Shown here piece by piece: positions 26,133 through 35,516 of a stretch of DNA of 64,000 nucleotides. The DNA lies in NCBI GenBank assembly GCA_016802295.1, contig JAESIW010000210.1:682001-746000 (forward strand), written 5' to 3'. Every line of letters begins with the position of its first letter. Positions within the stretch are counted from its first letter, which is position 1. The translations under genes and the position numbers were made by a program. A model generated the notes under the pieces. It was not told the origin of the DNA and searched no databases. It saw nothing but the letters and a program-made list of their open reading frames with translations. This DNA is from Brachionus rotundiformis. Lineage: Eukaryota; Rotifera; Eurotatoria; Ploima; Brachionidae.

Positions 26133-27581
26133 TTATAAACCTTTTAAAATTTTGTTAAAATTAAATATATTTCTATCTGTAAAGTCAGAAACTATATCGT
26201 TAATTAATAAAAACTTATTGTATAAGCTTAGTTTAGAGCCTTCCCCTAACAGTTCTTTAGCGTTTTCTAAAATAAAGTTTTTGTTTAAATAATTTAACAG
26301 TAGCCTGCTTAGTGTACTGTTAGGATGCAGTATTAAATGGGTTAAATCTTGCATTACTTGGTTAATAACCGCAATGCCAGAAATCTCTGCATTAATTTTA
26401 TGATGAGAAGTAAAAATTTTTTCTCTGGCTATTTTTTTACACTTAGCAATATCTTCTTTAAATTCGGTTAGTGCTAGTAAATCGTTATTTAATGTGCCTT
26501 GTAGCAATAAATTACTGTGGGCTATAAATTCTTGCGATACCGCATTAATTAAGTTACTAACGGCTTTGCCTCGTAAAAATTCAACTTTTTTTCTACTATC
26601 TAGGGCGTTGTAAAAACTTTCTTTACGCAAGGCGTTTATGCGTTCTTCTTTGCTGCCGTTATACTTAGAATATCTACGCACTATAGGAATAAGCAATTCT
26701 TCAACCTCTGCTAATGTTAGCAGGCCTACAAAAAAAGCGTCTTCTAGGTCTGCAATGCAGTAGCAAATATCGTCGGCGGCTTCGGTTAAAAAAGCTAGCG
26801 GATGCCTTGTATACATTAAATAAGTGCTACTAATATTGGTTAAGCCTAGGCTGGTTGCTATGGTTTGTAGGTGGGGTTCTTCGGTTAATAAAACTCCAAT
26901 TTTTTTGTGCCCTATTAAGCATTGCTGTGTGCTTTGTTGCTTTATGCTATTGCTTAAGTTATTATAACTTTGTGCAATATTTTTAACCGAAGCATACCCA
27001 CGTGGATATTTTAAAAAAGCACCTAAAGTAGCGTAAGTTAATCTTAAACCGCCTTGGTTACGCCAACCGGCTAAGTTGGTTATTACTCTAAAACCTTGGC
27101 TATTGCCATCAAAGTTGCATAAATTTTGTTTTTCTTGCAGGCTTAATTGGTTAGCGTTTAAACTTGCAGGCGGATTAGCAAACAAATTAGTATAATAATC
27201 ACTAATAGCGTATTCGCCTAAATGCCCAAACGGTGGGTTGCCAATATCATGAGCCAACGCCGCTGCTTGCACTATATAGCCAAAATCGTGTTCGGTAATA
27301 TTATTTTTGCTTAATTCGGGGTTTTTGCTTAGTACGTACTGCCCCACGTTATAACCTAAAGATCGTGCTACCGAAGAAACCTCTAAAGAGTGTGTTAATC
27401 TGGTACGCACAAAATCGCTTTTAGATAGTGGATGTACTTGAGTTTTGTCTTGTAGCTTTCTAAAATGTGCACTGTAAATAAGCCTATCTACATCTACCAA
27501 AAAAGGACTACGGTTATCGTCTGTGTTTTGGGTGTTATCTATGCCTAAGCGTTTGCTACAAAGTAAGTTAAACCAATTCAT
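26133..27581 (-). CDS. dgt: Deoxyguanosinetriphosphate triphosphohydrolase-like HD protein
   Basis: 482 residues. HD-domain enzyme that cleaves dNTPs, chiefly dGTP, into deoxynucleoside and triphosphate. Motifs: RKLQDKTQVHPLS near residue 40, TRLTHSLEVSSVARS near 60 with the first metal His, HDIGNPPFGHLGE near 113 and the later ICYCIADLEDAF near 271. It is longer than the usual alphaproteobacterial dGTPase-like protein of about 400 residues, because of an insert around residues 135-175 and 200-220. First gene of the minus-strand group, three bases upstream of msbA, with a promoter at 27632-27660. Confidence 0.92.
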   Translation of the reverse strand: MNWFNLLCSKRLGIDNTQNTDDNRSPFLVDVDRLIYSAHFRKLQDKTQVHPLSKSDFVRTRLTHSLEVSSVARSLGYNVGQYVLSKNPELSKNNITEHDFGYIVQAAALAHDIGNPPFGHLGEYAISDYYTNLFANPPASLNANQLSLQEKQNLCNFDGNSQGFRVITNLAGWRNQGGLRLTYATLGAFLKYPRGYASVKNIAQSYNNLSNSIKQQSTQQCLIGHKKIGVLLTEEPHLQTIATSLGLTNISSTYLMYTRHPLAFLTEAADDICYCIADLEDAFFVGLLTLAEVEELLIPIVRRYSKYNGSKEERINALRKESFYNALDSRKKVEFLRGKAVSNLINAVSQEFIAHSNLLLQGTLNNDLLALTEFKEDIAKCKKIAREKIFTSHHKINAEISGIAVINQVMQDLTHLILHPNSTLSRLLLNYLNKNFILENAKELLGEGSKLSLYNKFLLINDIVSDFTDRNIFNFNKILKGL

Positions 27582-27631
27582 ATTATTTTTTTACAAATAT
27601 GTTATTATATAGTACTTATACTACATATGGT

Positions 27632-27660
27632 ATTATAGCATATATATTACAACTAGGCAA
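27632..27660 (-). promoter_or_regulatory. Sigma-70 promoter for the dgt-msbA-waaA-lpxK operon
   Basis: Minus strand TTGCCT at 27660-27655, 17-base spacer, TATAAT at 27637-27632 preceded by TGC (extended -10). It lies in the 83-base divergent gap between dgt and rnhB. Confidence 0.55.
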
Positions 27661-27664
27661 TTAA

Positions 27665-28351
27665 ATGATAATAAATACATTAACACAAACAATACAAAAT
27701 AACATTTTGCAACAACGCAATGCCAATATATTTATAGGGGCAGATGAAGTAGGCCGAGGGTGCATAGCAGGCCCTGTAGTAGCCTGTGCTTTGTATTTGC
27801 CTAAACATATTATGCAACAAAGCTGGGTTAATAGTATTGCAGACTCTAAAACCATTAGTGCCAGTAAACGCCAATATTTATACCACAAATTAACCACACA
27901 TAGTTTGTATGCAGTAGCTATGGTTAATAGTGCTACTATAGATAAAATAAACATTTTGCAATCTGCCTTATTAGCCATGTATAACGCTTGTAGTTTATTG
28001 TTAAAACAACACACGCAACTACAAAGCAAATATATTTGCACCATAGATGGCAACAAAGATTTTAATTACTTAAAACCGCAGTATCAATTATATAAAAAAA
28101 TTAACAGTTGTTGCTTAATAAAAGGCGACCAAAAAAGCGTTAGCATTGCTGGGGCTTCGGTTGTGGCAAAATATACCAGAGACCACTTAATGCAAAATTT
28201 AAGTAAAATACCAATTTACCAACCATATGGTTTTGCACAACATGTGGGTTATGCAACCAAGCAACATTTACAAGCAATAAACCAATATGGTTTAACGTGT
28301 TATCATAGATTAAGCTTTAAGCCTATTAGTACTAGTTTACTTAAAACTTAG
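27665..28351 (+). CDS. rnhB: Ribonuclease HII
   Basis: 228 residues. Cuts RNA in RNA-DNA hybrids and at single ribonucleotides in DNA. Active-site motifs: GADEVGRGCIAGPVVACA near residue 26 (the DEVGRG signature), LADSKTIS-like IADSKTISASKRQ near 57, TIDGNKDF near 124, and KGDQKSVSIAGASVVAKYTRD near 151. It is divergent from dgt and its last eleven bases overlap the end of sspB on the other strand. Confidence 0.95.
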   Translation: MIINTLTQTIQNNILQQRNANIFIGADEVGRGCIAGPVVACALYLPKHIMQQSWVNSIADSKTISASKRQYLYHKLTTHSLYAVAMVNSATIDKINILQSALLAMYNACSLLLKQHTQLQSKYICTIDGNKDFNYLKPQYQLYKKINSCCLIKGDQKSVSIAGASVVAKYTRDHLMQNLSKIPIYQPYGFAQHVGYATKQHLQAINQYGLTCYHRLSFKPISTSLLKT

Positions 28352-28901
28352 GAAACTCTATAACATTAGCCGAATCTTTTTGTGTTTTTTTAGATTTACC
28401 AGCACTTTTGCCTTTGCTTTTAGGCTTAGATTTATTGGTGGTAATACTTACTATTTCTTCTTCTTGCAGGCTATAGTTAGGGTTTAATGCAGGGTTAGAA
28501 GAAATTTTAAAAAATATATCATCTTCTACGCTGTGGTTTTCTTCTAAAATAAAGTTTTTAACATCTAAATTAAGCCCTATTGCAGGATTATAAAAACTAT
28601 TAATGGCAGACCACGGAATAAACATTGCACTAGGCTTGCCCCCAAACATTAAAGTAACCCCAAAGCCAATTTCGTTAACATATACATTACTGTATTGATT
28701 TTGTATAACTATGGTAATTTCTTTAGGATATTGCTGTAATAATGAGCTTTCTATAACCACAAACTTATGGTTAGTGTTAAAATTAATGTAAAAATGATGA
28801 TTATTAACCAAGCCTTTACTGGCAAGGGTTTCTATGCTTTTTTTTATAACATCTAAAAAAGCGTTGTTTAGCCAGTTTTTAAAATCAAAAGGGTCTTTCA
28901 T
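28341..28901 (-). CDS. sspB: SspB, ClpXP adaptor protein (alphaproteobacterial type)
   Basis: 186 residues. An Sm-like peptide-binding core (about 30-125) with FYINFNTNHKFVVIESSLL near residue 38 and ITIVIQNQYSNVYVNEIGFGVTLMFGGKP near 62, then an acidic linker (EENHSVEDDIFF) and a Lys/Ser-rich C-terminal tail where the ClpX-tethering peptide is expected. SspB binds ssrA-tagged proteins and brings them to ClpXP. Its gene begins 30 bases after the end of the tmRNA gene, on the same strand, so tag and tag-reader are neighbours. The tail VIEFPKF may be the ClpX-binding element, by position only. Confidence 0.85.
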   Translation of the reverse strand: MKDPFDFKNWLNNAFLDVIKKSIETLASKGLVNNHHFYINFNTNHKFVVIESSLLQQYPKEITIVIQNQYSNVYVNEIGFGVTLMFGGKPSAMFIPWSAINSFYNPAIGLNLDVKNFILEENHSVEDDIFFKISSNPALNPNYSLQEEEIVSITTNKSKPKSKGKSAGKSKKTQKDSANVIEFPKF

Positions 28902-28930
28902 AATTATAAGTAACAGTATATTGCTATAAA

Positions 28931-29103
28931 GGTAAGTGGAGGTTTCTGTTGAAAGGCACCTCCAAGCCCCTAGCTAAAGCGCGACTACGCAGCTAAAGCC
29001 ACTTGCCTATTGTCGTTGGCATTTAAAAAATTAACCCGATAACGGTGGTATTATGCCGTAGAAAAACTTATTTTTTGCACAGCGTCGAATCTAGCTTACC
29101 CCC
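28931..29103 (-). ncRNA. ssrA: tmRNA, coding piece (permuted two-piece ssrA)
   Basis: On the minus strand the mature 5' end reads GGGGGTAAGCTAGATTCGACG, the tmRNA start with the D-loop-like GATTCGACG. The tag reading frame (29020-28985) is GCC AAC GAC AAT AGG CAA then GTG GCT TTA GCT GCG TAG, giving ANDNRQVALAA. A pseudoknot-like stretch precedes it and a strong hairpin GGAGGT/ACCTCC follows near 28937-28962. The gene order is permuted: the acceptor end lies upstream, which is the alphaproteobacterial arrangement. The first seven bases GGGGGTA pair with TACCTCC of the acceptor piece (one G-U). No terminator is seen before sspB. The exact 3' end is estimated. Confidence 0.9.
28985..29020 (-). 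other. tmRNA proteolysis tag reading frame
   Basis: Twelve codons ending in TAG, coding ANDNRQVALAA, within the tmRNA. The ANDN start and the LAA end match known alphaproteobacterial tags; the final LAA is the ClpX recognition end and the front AND is the part SspB binds in known systems. Confidence 0.9.
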
Positions 29104-29134
29104 ATTATAAAAACTTATTTATAACAAGCTTTTA

Positions 29135-29210
29135 TGGTGGAGGTACTGGGCTCTGCCTCCCAGGTCCGCAATGGTAATTATATAAGCGTTTATTCTAATA
29201 GCCTATAATA
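29135..29210 (-). ncRNA. ssrA: tmRNA, acceptor piece
   Basis: Upstream on the minus strand, ending in TACCTCCACCA at 29145-29135. Seven bases TACCTCC complete the acceptor stem with the coding piece. Before it GGAC and the T-stem CTGGG/CCCAG lie where expected, but the T-loop reads AGGCAGAG (eight bases) and not TTCGAAT-like. Bases 29104-29134 between the pieces form a hairpin (ATAAAAGCTT with AAGTTTTTAT) that is presumably removed in processing. The 5' boundary near 29210 is a guess. Confidence 0.75.
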
Positions 29211-29284
29211 ATTTATAAGCAACTATAAGTTAGCATATTTTTTAAGCTTTATCAACACAAAACACGCTAAGCACAATAAATATT

Positions 29285-29312
29285 TTGCTATGTGTAAAAA
29301 ATAATTTATAAT
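29285..29312 (+). promoter_or_regulatory. Possible promoter for thyX-rnj
   Basis: TTGCTA at 29285-29290, a 16-base spacer and TATAAT at 29307-29312, about 40 bases before the thyX start. Confidence 0.4.
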
Positions 29313-29352
29313 GTAATTATAAGTAAAATTAAAAAGCAATGTATTAAAATTT

Positions 29353-30237
29353 ATGTGTAGCCAAATTAACAAACCAACAAACCAGCAATTAAACAATATT
29401 TTGCAACAACAGTTTACTGTTTTAGATAAAGGCTTTGTTAGAGTTATAGACTACATGGGAGACGACGCAGCAATTGTGCAAGCCGCCAGAGTTTCTTACG
29501 GTAAAGGCACAAAAACAGTTAACGATGACACCGCTTTAATTAGATACTTACTAAAACACAAGCACACCAGCCCTTTTGAAATGTGCGAAATAAAATTACA
29601 CATTAAATGCCCAATTTTTATTGCCAGACAATGGCTAAGACACCGCACTGCCAATGTTAACGAATATTCGGCTAGATACTCTGAAATGCCTTACGAATAC
29701 TACACGCCTAACCCACAACAAGTACAACCGCAATCTAGCAGTAATAAACAAGGCAGAGAAAACCACTTTACAGAAGCAACAACCAATAATATTATTAACC
29801 AAATAACCCAAACCAGCGAAAATGCGTTTGCGGTTTACAAAGATTTACTTAATCCGTTAGAAGACAACAAAGGCCTAGCAAAAGAAATTGCCAGAACCGT
29901 ACTACCAGTTAACTTTTATACCGAATTTTACTGGAAAATAGACCTGCACAACTTATTACATTTTTTGTTTTTGCGTAGCCATAACCATGCTCAGTACGAA
30001 ATTAGAGAATACGCCAACTGCATTTTAAATATTGTTAAAATATGGGTACCTATTACCTACCAAGCGTTTTTAGATTACACTGTAAATTCTAAAAGTTTTT
30101 CTGGTAACGAGCTTAAAATTTTACAAGCAATAATTAACAATAACGCCCTGCAATCTATAAAACCAGAAGACTACGGTTTATCTGCACGAGAATATAAAGA
30201 ATTTACCAACAAACTAAATATTAATGAAAACCAATAA
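29353..30237 (+). CDS. thyX: FAD-dependent thymidylate synthase
   Basis: 294 residues. Makes dTMP from dUMP with methylene-THF and NADPH. The signature RHRx7S is present as RHRTANVNEYSARYSEM near residue 97, preceded by QAARVSYGKGTKTV near 38 and KHTSPFEMCEIKLHIKCPIF near 71; the C-terminal LLHFLFLRSHNHAQYEIREYA block near 199 also fits. No thyA is seen in the window, and THF is left in reduced form by this enzyme. It overlaps rnj by 14 bases. Confidence 0.96.
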   Translation: MCSQINKPTNQQLNNILQQQFTVLDKGFVRVIDYMGDDAAIVQAARVSYGKGTKTVNDDTALIRYLLKHKHTSPFEMCEIKLHIKCPIFIARQWLRHRTANVNEYSARYSEMPYEYYTPNPQQVQPQSSSNKQGRENHFTEATTNNIINQITQTSENAFAVYKDLLNPLEDNKGLAKEIARTVLPVNFYTEFYWKIDLHNLLHFLFLRSHNHAQYEIREYANCILNIVKIWVPITYQAFLDYTVNSKSFSGNELKILQAIINNNALQSIKPEDYGLSAREYKEFTNKLNINENQ

Positions 30238-31876
30238 CTTACAACTTAACTTTACCGCACTAGGCGGTATGGGCGAAATAGGTGCAAATTGCTACCTTTA
30301 CCAACTTAACAATACACAAAACCAACAGCTAGATGAAATACTAATTGTAGATATGGGAATGGGATTTAGCGATGCCAGGTCTGCATCGGTAGATACCTAT
30401 ATTCCTAATATAGATTATTTAATTGAAAACAAACACAAAATTAAAGGTTTGGCAATTACCCATGGGCACGAAGACCACATAGGTGCCATAGGTTTACTAT
30501 GGAAAGAACTGCGTTGCCCTATTTATACAACTAAATGGACTGCAGACTTAATTTACGAAAAATTAAAAGAACATAATTTGCATAAAACTGCACAAATTTA
30601 TGTTGTAAGCCCCAATACTTTTAAAGAAATTGGCTTGTTTACTGTAATGTGGGCACCCGTTACGCATTCTATTATAGATAGCAACCTACTGGTTATTAAA
30701 ACGCCAGTAGGTAACGTTGTACACAGTGGCGATTTTAAAATTACTGCCAGCCCAAATAACGTTATAGAAAATTTACAGCAAATACAACAACATAATATTA
30801 AATATTTAATGTGCGATTCTACCAATGTGTTAGACGATAACTTTACACAAAGCGAAGAATCTATAAAGCCAGACTTAGAAACATTAATTAAAAATAGCCA
30901 AGGCGTATGTTGGATAACATCTTTTTCTAGCAACTTAGAACGCATAAAAAGTATTGCAGATATAGCTAAAAAATACAAAAAAAAGCTGGTTATTTGGGGC
31001 AGGTCTGCCAATTTATATGTAGCGTTAGGTATAAAACATAAATACCTAGAAGAACACGTATTTATAGACCCCAACGATACTAAAAAATACAACCGCAGCC
31101 AATTAATATACTTTGTTACCGGTGGGCAGGGCGAGTATAGATCGGTATTATTTAATTTGTTGGTAGAAAATAGATTTAAAGAAAAAATAGAACAAGGAGA
31201 TTGCGTAATTTTTTCTTCTAGAATTATTCCTGGTAACGAAAATAAAGTTTCTAGGCTATACAATAGCCTTAGCAAACAAGAAATTGAATTTTATACTCCT
31301 AACGATTACCACATTCATGTGTCTGGGCACCCTAAACAGCAAGATTTAATACAAATGTATAACTTAATTAAGCCAGAGTATGTAATTCCTATACATGGCG
31401 AACATATGCATTTATTGCAACATTCGTTATTTGCACAAAGCTTAGGTTTTAAAAGCATTACGGCCGAAAATGGCGATGTTATTGGTTTATTACCTAACCA
31501 GCCTAGCATTGTTGGTAAAATAGATACTAGCAGATTAATGTACGAAGGCTACCGCCTGCTACCCTATAACGACGAAGTATTTACCAGACGCAGTAAAATA
31601 TTTTTTGAAGGCACTTGTTTTGTTAGCCTAGTAATGCAAAACAACAACCCTATTGATATTAAAATTACACCTATTGGTTTATTAACTAATACCGAAATTG
31701 ATATTATTATTCCTAAAATAACCGATAAACTAGCCGTATACCTAACAGCTACGTTAAGCCAAAACAAATTTAACCCAACACAAATAGCCGAAGAAGCCAG
31801 AATTTTTGTACGCAAATATTTTAAAGAATATCTAGCAAAAAAACCGGTAGTTACAGTTAATTTACACCAAGTGTAG
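30224..31876 (+). CDS. rnj: Ribonuclease J
   Basis: 550 residues. Metallo-beta-lactamase/beta-CASP ribonuclease with endonuclease and 5'-3' exonuclease activity in mRNA decay and rRNA maturation. The zinc motif is THGHEDHIGAIG near residue 80, later VTHSIIDS near 145 and VVHSGDFKI near 165; the beta-CASP part has SSRIIPGNENKVSRLYN near 331 and IHVSGHPKQQDLI near 363, followed by IPIHGEH near 388. Present in alphaproteobacteria but not in Escherichia coli. It overlaps thyX and is closed by the terminator at 31932-31965. Confidence 0.95.
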   Translation: MKTNNLQLNFTALGGMGEIGANCYLYQLNNTQNQQLDEILIVDMGMGFSDARSASVDTYIPNIDYLIENKHKIKGLAITHGHEDHIGAIGLLWKELRCPIYTTKWTADLIYEKLKEHNLHKTAQIYVVSPNTFKEIGLFTVMWAPVTHSIIDSNLLVIKTPVGNVVHSGDFKITASPNNVIENLQQIQQHNIKYLMCDSTNVLDDNFTQSEESIKPDLETLIKNSQGVCWITSFSSNLERIKSIADIAKKYKKKLVIWGRSANLYVALGIKHKYLEEHVFIDPNDTKKYNRSQLIYFVTGGQGEYRSVLFNLLVENRFKEKIEQGDCVIFSSRIIPGNENKVSRLYNSLSKQEIEFYTPNDYHIHVSGHPKQQDLIQMYNLIKPEYVIPIHGEHMHLLQHSLFAQSLGFKSITAENGDVIGLLPNQPSIVGKIDTSRLMYEGYRLLPYNDEVFTRRSKIFFEGTCFVSLVMQNNNPIDIKITPIGLLTNTEIDIIIPKITDKLAVYLTATLSQNKFNPTQIAEEARIFVRKYFKEYLAKKPVVTVNLHQV

Positions 31877-31931
31877 CGGTTAATTTTAAACTAATGTAAG
31901 TAAGCTTGCGTTAAACCAATTTACATATTAT

Positions 31932-31965
31932 AAAAAAAAGAGCAACTGTGTTTGCTCTTTTTTTT
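31932..31965. terminator. Bidirectional intrinsic terminator between rnj and degP
   Basis: Perfect 14-bp stem, arms 31932-31945 and 31952-31965 (AAAAAAAAGAGCAA and its complement) with a six-base loop CTGTGT. Each strand has a run of T directly in the stem end, so it serves both converging genes. Confidence 0.9.
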
Positions 31966-32042
31966 TATACTTTACAGTATTGCATATAATTTATTGTATA
32001 TAGTGCGGTAAGCTTTACAACCACCACACTATACTAATATGT

Positions 32043-33668
32043 TTAATCGGATATTCCAGATTTTAGTTCTTTGGCAGAAATAGAAACAAACAAACTACGT
32101 TTAGATAAATCTTCTACCAACATTAACAAACCTTTGGTTTTATATTTGTTGTAAACTTCTTTAAATTTATCTAAAGTCTCTATGGCTTCTTGGTTAATTT
32201 GCGTAATAATTAAGCCAGAAACCAAGCCTTTTTGCTCTGCTAAACCGCCAGATTTAATAGATATAATAACCACACCTTTTATCTCTTCTTTTAAATCAAA
32301 GTACTTTCTAATGTTATCATCTATTTGGGCGATTCTAATACCTAAATCTTCGTAATTGTCTTCTTTAATTTCTACGTTTTGGTTAGGGTTTTCGCCTTCT
32401 ATAGCTTCTACATCGCCACTTATTGTGTCTGGTATAGCTTCTAATTTTACTTTAAGGGTTTTTTTACCACCTTTGGCTATAATTTCTACAGTTATAAGGC
32501 TTTCTGGTGGCAAATTGCTAATTAATTTTGGCAACATAGAATTACTAGTTATATCCACATCATCTACTTTAACTATAATATCGCCTACTTTAATGTTAGC
32601 TTTAAATGCTGGGCTATCTTTTACTACTTTAGAAACCAATGCACCTGTTGGTTCTTGTAGGTTATAAATTTTAGCCACATTTTCGTCTACTGGTTGAATT
32701 TGCACCCCTAACCAACTTCTAACTACTTTTTTATTAGCAATTAAGTTAGCAGTTACTTTTTTAGCAATATTACCTGGTACAGCAAAGCCTATACCTATGT
32801 TACCGCCGGTTGGGCTAAATATAGAAGTATTAATACCTATTACTTCGCCTTTAGTGTTTAGCAAAGGCCCGCCAGAATTACCACGGTTAATAGAGGCATC
32901 GGTTTGTATAAACTCGCTATACGAACCCGCATTAATATTTCTACCTAATGCAGAAACAATACCAGAAGAAACCGAGCCAACTAAACCAAACGGGCTACCA
33001 ATAGCAACTACTAAATCTCCTACACGCACTTTTTCAGAATCTGCAAACTTTAAAGCCGGAAAATCACTACCTTCTATTTTTAACACTGCTATATCTGTGG
33101 CTTCGTCTAGGGCGTGCAGTTGGGCGTCGTAAACTTTTTCGTTAACCATTACTTTTATTTGTTCGGCATCTTTTACCACGTGGGCGTTGGTTACTATAAA
33201 ACCGTCGGATCTAACAATAAAACCAGAACCTAAGCCACGGGCTCTTTGTTGGTTGTTTTCTTGCTCTGGCATATTGCGTTTTAAAAACTCTCTGCTTAGT
33301 GGGTCTAACGATTCTAACGGCACGCCATTAATAGTTGCACCTGCAGGTTTGTTTACCACCATTATATTAACTACAGAAGGCTTGGCAAACTCTACTAAAT
33401 CGGCAAAACCATAGTTAATGTCAACATTTTTGTTGTATTCTTTGGCGTTATCGCCTAATTTTACATCTTCTATATTAACCACAGGAGCCGGCTTATTGTT
33501 ACCAGAAGCAACATTGCCTTGTAAATTTTGTGTTTGCTGGGTTACAGTTGCAGTATTTGCAACAAAACTAACATGATATTTTTGTGCAAACTTATAACCA
33601 GCAAAGCCTATAACTGCTATAACTACAAGCAAAATTAACAATACTTTTAAATTTTTTAACTTTAACAT
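32043..33668 (-). CDS. degP: DegP/HtrA-type periplasmic serine protease
   Basis: 541 residues. A single N-terminal membrane segment (about 6-24) without a clear cleavage site, so perhaps membrane-anchored. The trypsin-like domain holds the triad: His in VTNAHVVKDA near residue 158, Asp in ATDIAVLKIEG near 188 and Ser in NRGNSGGPLLN near 262. Two PDZ domains follow (about 325-410 and 445-525; SWLGVQIQPVDENVAKIYN and then VVIISIKSGGLAEQKGL). It degrades or refolds misfolded envelope proteins. The box CGGAG lies eight bases before the ATG. It lies 68 bases downstream of pgi. Confidence 0.95.
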   Translation of the reverse strand: MLKLKNLKVLLILLVVIAVIGFAGYKFAQKYHVSFVANTATVTQQTQNLQGNVASGNNKPAPVVNIEDVKLGDNAKEYNKNVDINYGFADLVEFAKPSVVNIMVVNKPAGATINGVPLESLDPLSREFLKRNMPEQENNQQRARGLGSGFIVRSDGFIVTNAHVVKDAEQIKVMVNEKVYDAQLHALDEATDIAVLKIEGSDFPALKFADSEKVRVGDLVVAIGSPFGLVGSVSSGIVSALGRNINAGSYSEFIQTDASINRGNSGGPLLNTKGEVIGINTSIFSPTGGNIGIGFAVPGNIAKKVTANLIANKKVVRSWLGVQIQPVDENVAKIYNLQEPTGALVSKVVKDSPAFKANIKVGDIIVKVDDVDITSNSMLPKLISNLPPESLITVEIIAKGGKKTLKVKLEAIPDTISGDVEAIEGENPNQNVEIKEDNYEDLGIRIAQIDDNIRKYFDLKEEIKGVVIISIKSGGLAEQKGLVSGLIITQINQEAIETLDKFKEVYNKYKTKGLLMLVEDLSKRSLFVSISAKELKSGISD

Positions 33669-33736
33669 TATTACTCCGTTGTTTTTATATATTAATATAA
33701 AATATTTTTATACACATTTAATATTATTTTGTATAT

Positions 33737-35341
33737 TTAAGATTGTAAAGTACTTTTTACTAAATTAATTAAATTAACGCTAGATGCACTATAGCTATTA
33801 CCAACACTACTACTGGTTAGGCTATTTAGTACGCTATTGGCTACTACTTTACCTAGCTCTACACCAAATTGATCAAACGAATTTATTTGCCACATTAAGC
33901 CTTGCATTAATATTTTATGTTCGTAAATTGCACACAACATACCTAAAGTTTTAGCATTTAATTGCTTAAACAACATTACATTGCTAGGGCGATTACCCTT
34001 AAACACTTTATGGTTAATTATATTGGGGTTAATATTGGGGTTTTCTGCTTTTACTTGTGTGGCGTTTTTACCAATCATTAGGGCTTCGCTTTGGGCAATT
34101 AAATTGGCTAATAATACATTATGGTGTTGTAAATTATTATGGTTAGGTTTAATAAAGCCAATAAAATCTACCGGAATAACGTTAGAACCTTGATGAATTG
34201 CCTGAAAAAACGAGTGTTGCGAGTCTGTACCTACTTCGCCAAAAACTACAGGCGATGTGGCGTAATTAATAAAATTATTATCAATATTAACCATTTTGCC
34301 GTTGCTTTCCATTTCTAATTGCTGAATAAACGGCGTAAATTTACCTAGGCGGTAATCGTAACACAAAATAGCGTAAGCGTTATAGTTAAAATAGTTAATA
34401 TACCAAGTAGAAATACTAGCCAATGCAAATACTAAATTGTTATTTAACGGAGTATTTACTACGTAATTATCTACAATTTCTGCACCTTGTAAAAATTCTT
34501 TAAAGGCTTGGCTACCCACTTTTAAAGCAAAAGCCATACCTATAACCGACCAAATAGAGTATCTGCCACCTACAAAATCCCAAAAACCAAAAATATAATT
34601 TTTATTAATACCAAATTTTTCTACTTCTGCTATATTGGTAGACAATGCAACAAAATGCTTGCTAACCGCTTGTTGCCCTACTTGGTTAACAAATATTTGC
34701 TTAAGAGTATTGGCGTTTAGCATGGTTTCTTGCGTGGTAAAGGTTTTAGAAGCAACAATAAACAAAGTGGTTTCTAAATCTATTTTGCTAACTACATCTT
34801 TAATATTGTGGTAATCTACATTAGAAACAAAATGTACTTGTAAATTGGTACTGGCTTGATCTTTTAAAGCATCGTACGCCATAAGAATACCTAAATAAGA
34901 CCCACCAATACCAACATTAACCACGTGCTTAAATTTTTTACCATTGTGTGTGGTAATGTTGCCTTGTATAACGTCATCTACAAACTTTAGCATTTTTTGT
35001 TGCTCGGCTTTAACTTGGTTGGCGTAATCGGTATTATTTACATTTAGGGCTTGTAAATTGCTGTTGCGTAATGCTGTGTGTAATACGGCTCGGTTTTCGG
35101 TAAAATTGGTTATTGCTCCGGCAAAAGTATTTTTTATGCTTTGGCTTAGGTTAATGCTGTTGGCGTAATCTACAAATAAGTTTAAAGTTTCTTGAGTAAA
35201 TAAATTTTTACTGCAATCTACGGTTAAATCGTTTAGGGTAAAGGTTAAATGTTTGCAGTTTTGTTGTACCAAACTACTAATTTGTGTGTTTTTTATTGTG
35301 TTAAAATGATCCACCAACGGTTTAAATGTGTTTATAGCCAT
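33737..35341 (-). CDS. pgi: Glucose-6-phosphate isomerase
   Basis: 534 residues. Motifs: VGIGGSYLGILMAYDALK near residue 144, VASKTFTTQETMLNA near 196, FGFWDFVGGRYSIWSVIGM near 257, QLEMESNGK near 344 and FDQFGVELGK near 498 (catalytic Lys). It interconverts glucose-6- and fructose-6-phosphate, so some sugar phosphate metabolism is kept. It is divergent from xseA with a promoter at 35383-35411. Confidence 0.95.
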   Translation of the reverse strand: MAINTFKPLVDHFNTIKNTQISSLVQQNCKHLTFTLNDLTVDCSKNLFTQETLNLFVDYANSINLSQSIKNTFAGAITNFTENRAVLHTALRNSNLQALNVNNTDYANQVKAEQQKMLKFVDDVIQGNITTHNGKKFKHVVNVGIGGSYLGILMAYDALKDQASTNLQVHFVSNVDYHNIKDVVSKIDLETTLFIVASKTFTTQETMLNANTLKQIFVNQVGQQAVSKHFVALSTNIAEVEKFGINKNYIFGFWDFVGGRYSIWSVIGMAFALKVGSQAFKEFLQGAEIVDNYVVNTPLNNNLVFALASISTWYINYFNYNAYAILCYDYRLGKFTPFIQQLEMESNGKMVNIDNNFINYATSPVVFGEVGTDSQHSFFQAIHQGSNVIPVDFIGFIKPNHNNLQHHNVLLANLIAQSEALMIGKNATQVKAENPNINPNIINHKVFKGNRPSNVMLFKQLNAKTLGMLCAIYEHKILMQGLMWQINSFDQFGVELGKVVANSVLNSLTSSSVGNSYSASSVNLINLVKSTLQS

Positions 35342-35382
35342 AATATAACCTATTTGTAATTATATTTTAAATTTATAAATAT

Positions 35383-35411
35383 ATTATACAATGTATTTAA
35401 ATTACAAGCAA
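35383..35411 (-). promoter_or_regulatory. Sigma-70 promoter for pgi
   Basis: Minus strand TTGCTT at 35411-35406, 17-base spacer, TATAAT at 35388-35383, about 42 bases before the pgi start. Confidence 0.5.
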
Positions 35412-35516
35412 AGGCTTTATTTATTAATATTTTATTAAACAAATGTAACGCTATTATATAAATGTATGTTATAATTTTACATAAACCTATAAACTAAAAA
35501 TAAACCTACTAGTTGC

